NCBI GenBank assembly: GCA_026874595.1
Contig: CM049318.1
Span: 61,600,250 to 61,664,249 of the forward strand
Length of the DNA stretch: 64,000 nt
Source: Sipunculus nudus
Taxonomy: Eukaryota > Annelida > Sipuncula > Golfingiida > Sipunculidae
Direction of reading: 5' to 3'
The translations under genes were made by a program, and so were the position numbers. The notes under the pieces are model-generated. The model saw only the letters and a list, made by a program, of their open reading frames with translations, had not been told where the DNA came from and did no database searches. Numbering within the stretch: position 1 is the stretch's first letter; every line of letters begins with the position of its first letter. This document shows positions 36,901-48,900 of this stretch, piece by piece.

Positions 36901-39900
36901 ATAGTGTCCATAAAGTAGAACATTATTTTGAGCAGGGTGTACTTGTAACATCACTAACATATGTGTGATACAAAGGTGAGGTGGGGAGGTCCCAACTTGT
37001 ATCACAAGCAGGTACGGATGACTGAAATTGTTGCAAGACCAGTTTGATGATAGAAGTTTTTATTCAACAGCATAAGAGGTCTGGCCACTCTCTGCCAAGC
37101 CCTGCAGTGGCCTGCAGCAGAGATGGTCCATCTCTCCCCCAAAGAGTGCCCTACAGGTAGTTTTGTTCAACATGCAGGCATGACCTCATAGATACATATT
37201 TATAAAATGACTTCACCATTTTGTCACAAGGAGTATTCCTGATTAGGTGACAGAAATAAGTGTACCTCTAACTTCAGATACTGACACGTCTCAATGATGT
37301 CAGCATAAATTAACCCGGATGGTACGTAATTGCAAAAGAGAGGTAATCTGGCTTTAGTTCTATTATGAGGACAGTGCCTACATATACACAGGGTCTTATA
37401 AAATACATATATTTATTGTGTCCTACCATTCTCTCATCAAGTTAAACACATTATTCATTCTGTGACACTATTTCTGTTTACACAGACTTAAAATTGGCCC
37501 TAATGGTTTGGTGTGCTGTCCACTGATTAATGGGAGAGAAGCCTATGTGTGAGACCGGATGACTGGTTGTGTGTGTCATCAATAATGGGAAGTCATTAAT
37601 TGTTCAGTCTGACATGCCTGAAACCAAACTTGTATTTATGAAATGTTAAATGTGAAATATTCCCTGAAATATTTCTTAATAGACAAATATATCATCGCCT
37701 ACTTCATTACATGTGATCATTACTGTAGATGCAGTGCAGATGTGTATGAGATATTATGAGCATATCTGAACCTCATGTTGACAACACTGTATATTACCTT
37801 TGCGATGTGTTGGTGTTTTGTCCAGACATTTTAAAATGCTGCAATTTTAACATTTTTGTTATACCCTCCAAAATGCAGGGAATTGTCTCATATACATGAT
37901 TCTACATTTGTGTTATATACGCCATTTCTTCATAATGCAGCCATAACACAGACATATAACAGACATATCACTGACATAACACAGACATATCACAGACATT
38001 TTATGTGTACACCTGGCTTTACAGGACTTCTCTTAATGCCATAAAAGTTTCTGAATGGTTATTTTGAATATCTTTGTCACTGTAACCTTGTTTCTCTGGG
38101 TTACTGTCTGAAACATGTTTCACCCTAATAACCTTAAATAACTCTTCAACACCCACACCAAGCCATGCCCTTAAGGGCTGAATCCTTCTAATTTGGCATG
38201 CAGGAACTTCTACCAAAGGTCTTTAGTCATTTTGGTAATAAGGAAACCATTGTGTCATTTTATGCAACTTTAATTTTACATCTAGAAGCATGTCAGATTT
38301 CCCTTATGTCTTAATTTTTTACACTTGCATTGGATGGACTGTACACTTCAAGGGAGTCCAGTTATTTAGTCAGATGGAAATGTATTGACATTGTGTGGGT
38401 TACATCAGAGAGTATTCCATTATAAACTCATCAAAATATTTTCATAGTCTCAGCTGGAAAGACTTAACCAAATTGTGTGGCCAGAGATCAGGAGAATGGC
38501 AAAGGAAAAGACAGAGGTTCTATACAAAGAAGGTCAGTAGGCAATTAATCAAATATAACTGGTACACTTTCTTGGGTATACATTATCTTTATAATTAACA
38601 CTCAGTGCAACTCTCTATACTTCAATTTCATACTATTGTCTATTGGATTTTTTGCAGTATGCAATGGCACTACCACATTTTTGTAACTCCAACAAAACCA
38701 AACAATTTGCTAGTTTCCTCATTACAATTTGCTTCAAGAGAAATTTGTCATAGATGCTCTCAATCACAGTGGTTCTCTACATTTATCTGTGCTGTGGTTT
38801 GATATAATTGTCTACAGGAATTCCTTCATCAATTTTGTAAAACAATCAAAATCCCCTGATCTCATTTGAATTTCTACATATAAATATGATTTGCTATGAC
38901 AGCAACTGGTCAAAGATTTTCTTAATTACAACAGTTTTCCATGATTCTCTATGCTGCCACATGATAGGATTTCTTTAGACAACACTTTCACATTTTGTAA
39001 CAAAACCAAAACCCTACAATTTGTCACAATTTTCTACCTTATTTATTGCTTCAACAGAAATATGTCACAGATTATCTCACACGGATTTCCTACAATTTTC
39101 TATGCCATGTGGTAGGCCTGCTCTTAACTGGTTTTCTTTGTGAATGATGTTCATGATCGTATATCTGTAGTGGCATGTTATTTATTAATTTTCTTAATTC
39201 AGGTGCATGAATATGAGATCTTATGAAATAAAGAAATGATAGAGGTTTTGTGAATTTATGTTTGTAAAATTAATTTTATTCATAATAAGCCACTATAAAT
39301 CCTTTTGTGTTCTTTGACAGGTCACTCTATTGTGATCCTCGATGCTGCGGTCTTACTAGAAGCTGGCTGGGATAATGATTGTCATGAGGTCTGGCTAGCT
39401 CTTATACCACAAAATGAGGTAAGTGATGGCCAAGTTACAACCAGTTGTAGTGCTTTCAATTTTTTGCATGAATTTGCCTGAACTTGATTGTTTTGGTATT
39501 ATGTTTTATTTATTTTTTTCACAGTTGGTTGGTTTGTCTGTTTGCAACACTCTTAAGTAGGGCTAAACTGGGGCAGCATCTCCTTATTCTCTTGATCAGT
39601 ATGGTTACAGTACACAGTACTTTCATGGGATGATTTATTGAGCCTTTACATAAGCTAATTAGCATCAGCTTAATTTGCTTGAAGTACCAAATACAAAAGT
39701 GTCCCAGTTTTGTCAGGATGGGTACAGGTCCATCAAATGTTGATAAAATGATAACCATAGCAGGAACATGAAATGATCAATTAATAATGAATCATCTTCT
39801 GTTTTTATCTGTACAGTCCTTAGGCCAAAAAAAAAAATAAAAGGTATGGTTCTTGGGCACTGCCAGTGTCAGTTTTAATCCCCTGCATAAAACATTTTTA

Positions 39901-42900
39901 TTGCTTGCCGGAAATCTTCGATTTCGGCAAGCATGTTCGTCAGTTGCGTATGTTTGTTGCTTTGTTTGTCACGACTCTCCAGGCCACACTTTTGCATCAA
40001 TCAACTTGAAACTTACAGGCTTGATTGACAAACTGATTTCTAGGTGCCCTATTGTTTTTGGTCAACATTGCTCCAAGGTCAAGGGTCAAGGTCACGACAG
40101 GTATGGTTAACGGTTTTTGCACTATAACTTCGCCATAAATAGGCTTATCCACTTCTGCAATAGCTCATTTTTTTCGTCATCACCTGGCCTTTCTTTTGAC
40201 ATGTAGCTTACTTAAATTTGCCGTTACCATGGTTACATTTTTTGGGCAAAAATCATGGAAATTGGAAATAACATGACCATTTTTAGCTCAGCTGACTGAA
40301 AGTCATCTGAGCTATAGCGATCACTCTTTGTCCGTCGTCCGTCTGTCCGTCTGTCCGTCCGTTAACCAGGCACAAATCGTAACCTCTGAACCTAGAACCT
40401 TGTAACTTGGGATTCTGAGAGGTCCATGAAAAATCTCCTTGGAAACCAGAAATTAGGTCTCTGTTACCCATATCCTTCAAGCTATGGGGCCCAAAAGTAC
40501 CCCCCCGAAAAGTCAAAAATTTCATACAAAAACTTCAATATCTCATTAACTACTTGACTGATGGTCATGATTTTTGGCATACATATTGATCATGAGATGT
40601 TCCATCACTTCCTGCAGACTGGTGGCGCCACCTGTATTTTTCGATTTTTTACAAATTTTTTTTCTCTATTTTTGAGACCTTTAAAAATGTGAACATCTGT
40701 TAACAAGGCACAAATCGTAAAGCCTAGACCTAGAATCTTAATTCTGGATACACTGAGAGGTCCATGAAAAATCTCCTTGGAAACCAGAAATTAGGTCTCT
40801 GTTACCCATATCCTTCGAGCTATGGGGCCCCAAAGTACCCCCCAGAATAGTAAAAAATTTCATACAAAAACTTCAATATCTCAATAACTACAACACTGAT
40901 GGTCATGATTTTTGGCATACATATTGATCATGAGATGTTCCATAAGTTCCTGCAGACTGGTGGCGCCACCTGTATTTTTCGATTTTTTTACAATTTTTTC
41001 CTCTATTTTTGAGACGTTTAAAGATGCTGTCATCTGTTAACGTGGCACAAATCGTAACCACTGGACCTAGAATCTTCATTCTCGACACACTGAGAAACCT
41101 ATTAAAAGTCTCCATGGAAACCATAAATTAGATCTCTGTTACCCATATCCTTCGAGCTATGGGGCCCCAAAGTACCCCCCAGAAAAGTCAAAAATTTCAT
41201 ACAAAAACTTCAATATCTCATTAACTACTTGACTGATGGTCATGATTTTTGGCATACGTATTGATCATGAGATGTTCCATCACTTCCTGCAGACTGGTGG
41301 CGCCACCTGTATTTTTCGATTTTTTACGAATTTAAAAATGTGAACAGCTGTTAACAGGGCACAAATCATAAAGACTGGACCTAGAATCTTCATTCTTGAC
41401 ACACTGAGAGGTCCATAAAAAGTCTGCATGGAAACCTGAAATAAGGTCTCTGTTACCCATATCCTTTGAGCTATGGGGGGCTCCCAATAACCCCCCAGAA
41501 TAATGGAAAATTTGATAAAAACAAACTGCAACATCTCAATAACTACAACACTGATGGTCATGATTTTTGGCATACATATTGATCAAGAGGTGTTTCATCA
41601 GTACCTGCAGACTGGTGGTGCCACCTGTATTTTTTCAAATTTTCACAATTTTTTTTTCTCTATTTTCGAGACCTTTCAGGATGTAGTTATCTGTCAACAG
41701 GGTACAAATCGTAAGGACTGGACCTAGAATCTTCATTGTTGACACACAGGGAGACCCATGATAAGTCTCCATGGACACCTGAAATAAGGTCTCTGTTACC
41801 CATATCCTTTGAGCTATTGCACTCCAAAGTACAGCTCAGAATAATGGAAAATTTGATACAAAAGCTGAAGTATCTGAACAACTAATGCAGAGATCACCAT
41901 AATTGTTTTCATGGATATTGATCATGGAGTGTTTCATCAGTTTCTGCAGACTGGTGGCACCACCTGTATTTGTTCGGGTTTTTTTTACGAATTTTTTCTC
42001 TATTTTTGAGACCTTTAAAGTTATGAACATCTGTTAACAGGGCACAAATCATTAAAACTGGACCTAGAATTTTTATTCCTGACACACAGGGAGACCCATG
42101 AAAAGTCTCCATGGAAACCTGAAATTAGGTCTCTGTTACCCATATTCTTTAAGCTGTATGGCTCCAAATTACCCCCCAGAATAATGGAAAATTTGATACA
42201 AAAATTGCAGTATCTCAATAACTACAACACTGATGGTCATGATTTTCGGCATACATATTGATCATGACCTGTTCCATCAGTTTCTGCAGACTGGGTGCGC
42301 CACCTCTATTTTTTTCAAATTTTTACGATTTTTTTTCTCTTTTTTTGATACCTTTAAAGATGTGGTTATCTGTCAACAGGGTACAAATCGCAACAACTGG
42401 ACCTAGAATCTTCATTCTTGTCATGCAAGAAGGCCCATGAAAAGTGCCTGTGGAAACTTAAAATTAGGTCTCTGTTACCCTTATCCTTCAAGCTATAGGA
42501 CTCCAAAGTATCCCTCAAAATAATGGACAATTTGATACAAAAGCTGAAGTATCTGAACAACTAATGGGGAGATCACCATGATTCTTTGCATGGATATTGA
42601 TGTTTGTAAGTGTTTTTATTAGTTTCCTCAGACTGGTGGAGCCACCTGTATTTTTGTACCCGCCAAAACGAAGTTTTGTGGATACTATGTTTTTGACCGG
42701 GTTCCTCCGCCGTTGCCGCGTTCTTTTCCAGAGAGCTCCTCTGGGACTTGATTTTATCAGCTTTCCAAGCTCATATCTCGGGAACCGTTTGACTGATCAG
42801 GAAATAAAATTTATACTAATGTAGCCCTTGGATAGCTCTATAACATACACAAAAAATGGTGGCGCCACCTGTAACCATGTTTGCACAGTGTCCATCTGTT

Positions 42901-45900
42901 TATCTGCCTTTGGTTAAAATCACTCATTTCTCTGCAGTGAATTGACTAATTCACCTGAAATTCGGCGTATACATCCTGGATAGCTTTCTTGATTTTATGA
43001 CAGGTGGCGCCACCTACATTCTCATTCACGCTGATGACATCCAAGCTCATATTTCGGGAACTGTTTGACCAATGGGGCCAAAATTTTGCATGTATATAGA
43101 TCTAACATAGCTCTTTATCATACGCTAACTGGTGGCGCCACCTGCAACCATTTTTGCACAGCGTCTGTCTGTTTGTCTGCCGTGCAATAATGTCACTCAT
43201 ATCTCGGCAGTGGTTTGACATATCTGCCTAAAATTTTGCAGTTTTATACATCCTGGGTAGCTTTCTTGATTTTATGACAGGTGGCACCACCTACATTCAT
43301 GTTCAGGCTGATGACATCCAAGCTCATATCTCGGGAACCGTTTGACCGATCGGGCCAAAATTTTGCATGTGTATAGATCTAACATAGCTCTTTATCATAC
43401 ACAAAACTGGAGGGGCCACCTGCAACCATTTTTGCACATTTTGCACAGCGTCTGTCTGTTGGTCTGCCGTGGCCTAAAATCACTCATTTCTCTGTAGTGG
43501 TTTGACATAACTGCCTAAAATTTTGCAGGTTTATACATCCTGGATAGCTTTCTTGATTTTATGACAGGTGGCGCCACCTACATTCTAGTTAACGCTGCAC
43601 ACATCCAAGCTAATATCTCAGGAACCATTTGACCGATTGGGCCAAAATTGTGCTTGTGTTTAGATCTCACATAGGTCTTTATCATACACAAAACTGCAAC
43701 CATTTTTGCACAGCGTCTGTCTGTTTGTCTGCCGTGGGCTAAAATCACTCATATCCATGTAGTGGTTTGACTTTTCTGCCTAAAATTTTGCATATGTATA
43801 CAACTTGGACAGCTTTCTGGATTTGTGGTAGGTTGCACAACCTACATACACATTTAGGCTGCAGACATCCATGCTAATATGCAACATACCTCACTCTGTT
43901 TCCCCTTGCCACTCAATCCATGCCTCACTTCACTCTGATTTTGGCAGATACACGTAGTCACTTGTCGGCTACCCGTATTCTAGATTTTAAAGTTTTCACA
44001 TTTTTTCTCTATTTTTCAGATATATAAATACAGACTAAATCTTGGCCTGTTGGTTAATCTGTTTGATGCTTCAGTTGAATGGTTATCTACCATTCTGATG
44101 ATAAAATTTCCTTTTGTGAATCTCTTCCCAGTCAGCTGAGCGTCATGACCCATGGGTCACTTGTTTGTAACTTTGTCAATTTTTAAGCTACAGACGTCTG
44201 GTTTTGGTCATTATGTACCTTATAGGCAGCTTGACATGACAAACCTGCAAGACTGGCCAAATCTCGCATCATATCTCGTCAAACGATAAAAAAGGAGATT
44301 TCACAGAAATGCTAATAACTCGGCGACTTTTACAGCTAGACAGATGTAGTTTTCGCCATTTCATAACATTTAGAGAGTTTGATATGACAAATCTACAAGA
44401 CTGGCCAAATCCTGCACCATATCTCGTCAAACGAGAAAACACGAGAGTACACGGAAATGCTTATAACTCGGTGACTTTTACAGCTAGACGGATCTAGTTT
44501 TCGCCATTTCGTAACGTTTGGCTGTCTTGACATAATAAAACTGCGCGTCTTGCCAAATCTCATACTATATCTCGTCAAGCGAGAAAAAAACATGATTTCA
44601 CGTAAATGCTGATAACATGGCGACTTTTGCAGCTAGACAGGTCTAGTTTCCGGCATTTTGTAATATTTGACAATCCTGACATGACAAAACTGGAAATCTC
44701 GCCAAAGCTCGCACCATTTCCCGTCAAACGAGAAAACACAAGATTTCATGCAAATGCTTATAACTCAGCGGCTTTTATAGCTAGACAGGTCTAGTTTTCG
44801 GCATTTCATATCATTTGGCCAGCTTGACATGACAAACCTGAAAACGTCTCACTGCTTCTTGTCAAACGAGATTAACGGGATTTCATGAAAAAATTTTGAA
44901 CTTGGTCCCTTTTACACTAGAAAGATATGCAGCTGTTAAAGGTCAGCATGCATAAATAAACATATTATCCGTTTCTGCTGCCCCCACAATGTTGCTCATT
45001 CATATGACTGTTTCTACATGCACTCTCTATCTGTCTGTATCATTTCCATTTCCGGCAAGCGCGTGACCTCTGGTCATCTTGTTTTGATTTTCATCTTTCA
45101 AGAAGATATAATAATACTATTTTGATAAGATTTTCTCTGTTATGTATTGCTTTTACCTGTTTAGCCATAAAACTCTGTTATTTTCATGCTTTTTTCCTGA
45201 TCATTTGACATTTTTATCGAAACATACAAAAAAGGTCAAAAATAAAATTTCGCCCGCCCACACTGATTTCTGAAAAAAGTGCCTGAGAACCATACCTTTT
45301 TTAGCTCAGCTGACTTTCAGTCATGCTGGGCTATAGCGATGGGTCTTTGTCTGGCGTCCTTCCGTCTGTCTGTCCGTCCGGCCGGCCGGCCTTCTGTTAG
45401 CAGGGCACAAATCATAACCGTAGGGGCTAGGGCCATGAACCCTATGCAGTCTTAGAGGTTCTAAAAAGATCTCCTTGCAAACCTGAAATTAGGTCACTGC
45501 GACCTATATTCTAGAAGTTATGGGGTGTGTGTGCACCCCCCAGAAATAATTCTTTTAGCCAAAATTTTCATCCCAAACCTTCCATCTTTCACATACAGCT
45601 CACCTACCAACAGGGGAAGAACCATAATTATTTTGAGGTCACAAGGTCAAAGGTCAAGGTCACAGAACCAACTTCTTTGAAAAGCCTCAGGATGCATTTT
45701 AAGGCAAACCTTTCATCCCAATTCTTTGATCTTTCACATATAGCTCACCTACTAAGTGGGAGAAGAATCCTATAGATGTTGAGGTCACAAGGTCAAATGT
45801 CAGGGTCACAGGATCCACTTCTTTGAAAAGGTTGTGGACACATTTCAGGCTAGACCTTTCATTCCAAACCTTTCAGCACTGATATCGCTTCTCTGCCAAC

Positions 45901-48900
45901 AGGGGAAAAGACCTGTTGATTTTGAGGTCAAAGGTCAAGTTCACAGCACCCTCTTCTTGCGTGGAGTCATTTTAAGGCAAACTTTTCAATCTATACTTTC
46001 CATCTGTGTCATATATGGCTTGCCTACCTATAGGAGAAGAAGCCTATTGATGTTGAGTCCAAAAGGTCAAAGGTCAAGGTCACAATATTGTTCTAAATGC
46101 TTGTGAACATATTTCAAGTGAAACTGTTCAACCCAAACCTTCAGTCTTTCATATGTGCCACATCTATGCATCACTGAATTTGATTCAAACTTCATATTTA
46201 TGGGTATTTTTGCATGAAGAAATAATTAATTGATTTTGAGGTCAGCTGGTCAGGAGGTTTAAGGTTGCAGGTCTAAGTTATTCACTCATTGGTTGCCAAG
46301 TAATTACACCCGGCCAGATGTAAGTGGTAAGTAGTTACCCATCATTTAGAAAGAATCCAGTTGATATGTGGGCAAAAGGCCAAGGTCATAGGTCAGGGAT
46401 GTTCACAATAACTTATTTTGTAGACCATCTCTATTTTTCTTGTTTTCTTGTATATATAACCATGGCATTCACAACTGGTACATCTCACTATGTGCCCATA
46501 ATTGTCAGTGACACTTGTGATAAATGACTCCCTTTTGTATCAGCTCATGGAGTGATAAGGATATATCATTAGTGCATAACAAAAACACTGTTGCCGGAAT
46601 GCTTTGGCCAGGCATTAAGACTATGAGAGTTAAGTGTTAAGGTTTAGCTACTGATTTATAAAATGATGGGAACATTTTGCAGTTTATGTCATGGAATCAT
46701 AGCAATAAACTTACTTTTCTAGATATCTGAATATTATTATACAAATCATCAAATATACCAGCAAGTGTTTGTTCTGATAATATGTGGGTCTTTACCTGGA
46801 TTTAGGATGGCTTTATTTGATTACAAGACTCTTAGTGATGCTTTCTGCATTTCTTTTCTTTTAGGTTTTGCAGTTTACCTACCCTGCTGACCCCATTGAA
46901 TAGCAAGCTGAAAATTAAAACAAATTGGACTTGCACTTTTTACATTTGCATGTTCATAAATCTGATATGAGAGCTCTCCAACCTGATCATACCTTTTGAA
47001 TTGTTTTTGACATTCATAACTGTTACATTCTTTGAAGCAATTGCTTCAAGTTTAGTGTCTTATTGGAGGATGTGTGATATCAAATGTCAGACTTGTCAGA
47101 AAACCATAATGTCTGCCAGGTAGCCATTTTAGAAATCCTTTTGCCAGGGCAGTTTCTGTGATTTTTTTATGATGTTTGGTCCCTTTTAGAGGATGTTTGT
47201 TGTTCAATTTTCGACCTGTCAGAAATCTAATATGGCCACCAGGAAGCCATCTTTAAATTCCTTTAGAACATATTATCTCAAGAACTGGAAGAGTGGAAGA
47301 CCCCTATCAATTTTGAGGTCACAAGGTCAAAGGTCAAGGCCACAGGAGCCATCTGTCCAAAAATTAGTTTCGGGATGACAATGCCTGCTTTTATTGATGT
47401 ATGGATTTCAAACTTGACTTGTATATGTCCCATTGGAAAAGCAAGACCTGAATTGATTTTGGGATCATGAGGTCAAAGGTCAAGGTCACAGGACACATCT
47501 TCAAAAAGATGTGGATGCATTTTCATCCAAACATTTCATCTCAGACATTTCATCTTGCACATAGTTCCCCTGGCAATAGAGGAAGATGCCTGTCAATTGT
47601 GAGGTCACAAGGTCAAAGGTGAAAGTCACAGGAGCCATCTGTCCAAAAATTAGTTTCTGGATGATAATTCCTGCTTTTATTGATGTATAGATTTCAAACT
47701 TGACTTATATATGTCCCATTGAAAAAGCAAGACCCCAATTGATTTTTGGGTCATGAGGTCAAAGGTCAAGGTCACAGGACCAACATCTTCAAAAGATTGT
47801 GGATTGATAGATGGAAGAAACAATAATTGCTTGCCAAGTGTCAGTATATGCTGCTAAAAATGGGGGCCTATTCTTAAAGGGGGGGGCCTACTATGTCTGG
47901 GGATACTCTGGCACCTGCGGTGCCAAGAAATATCTAGTTAGCTATGTTTTAACCAGACATATATGATAAGAATTTATGGCAATGTAGAAAGTTTAAACAA
48001 AATTGGCATATAGGTTCTGCAACAATTTTACTAGTTGTGAATCGCAGCCCATGATGTCGCAGGTCATGCTTGGCAGCTGAGCGTCATGACCCATGGGTCA
48101 CTTGTTTTATAGCCTTCAATGGGATTTAACAACTGACTCCTGCTTTTTTCAGGCTGTGAAGCGGATCATCGATCGTAATAAGCTGAGTGAAGAGGCTGCT
48201 GTCAAGCGTGTTGAAGCCCAGCTGACCAATCGGGAAAGGATATCACATGCCAATGTTGTGTTTTCTACGTTATGGGAACCAGAAGTTACACAAGCACAGG
48301 TTGTAAATTTTTCTTGAAACTCGTGTGAAAAATATTTATTGACCCATTTACACACTGTTAACTGAGAAAGTTATCCAGTGTTAAACATTTTAACACAGGT
48401 GAAAATTGTACTTTGACCGTCTGACAAAAAAATGTCAAAACCTGGCTGTTACTAGCCCTGACCTTTCAGTGTGTTTCCAAATGTATGTTTAATCTTTTTT
48501 TGGGACCTTATGGAATACCCATGGTCTGTCTTTAACTTTTAGTGTCGCCACAATAATGTTCCAGGGCTTTAATGGATTTTCACCTACTTACTAATAATCT
48601 TGATCAAGTTTGATTTTGGGCAAATCCATGCTACTTTGTGGTGTCATCGCGATAACTTCTCAGGAATATGATGGATTTTGATCGAAGTCGACAGAAATCA
48701 TATTTTGTCGAAGTCCGATCTCCAGAAAAATCCATGCATATTTAATAAGGTCAGAGGTCACCAGACTGGTGTGCAGTGTGATGATTTAGCAGAAAACTGA
48801 TGATACCGTAAAATCTCCACTTAATACTACACTTCCGATTAAAACCGCACCCAGACTTCGCCGAAATTCCAGGTGAGACACCGTGAGGGGCTCGAATACT

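Larger units (their letters stand above)
39903..45081 (+). mobile_element. Helentron-associated-type element, 'GCTTGCC' family, interrupted
   Basis: Begins with a hairpin (arms GCTTGCCG...CGGCAAGC, 39903-39932) and ends with ATTTCCGGCAAGC (45048-45060), the exact complement of the first 13 bases, followed by GTGACCTCTGGTCATCTTG. The flanks are T-rich with no duplication. Its right half is about four tandem units of 149 bp (positions near 44331, 44480, 44629, 44780). It carries no coding capacity of its own. A 3.9-kb element of a second family lies inside it (40285-44163). Confidence 0.7.
39823..48114. mobile_element. Second Harbinger-like MITE, split into three pieces by insertions
   Basis: Pieces at 39823-39902, 45082-45302 and probably 48105-48114 together match the 340-bp MITE at 8167-8506 in order (about 311 bp). 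The left end again follows TTA (39820-39822). The right end reads TTTTATAGCC then TTC. One pearl-like element is inserted in its middle and another in its right inverted repeat, so the MITE is the oldest layer in COASY intron 7. The last 10-bp piece is the least certain. Confidence 0.7.

Noticed and set aside
40283-42824. Many 60-97-codon minus-strand frames with similar sequence ([11 protein letters not shown], [10 protein letters not shown])
   Set aside because: They reflect tandem 340-bp units; the similarity is DNA repeat, with frames broken differently in each unit.
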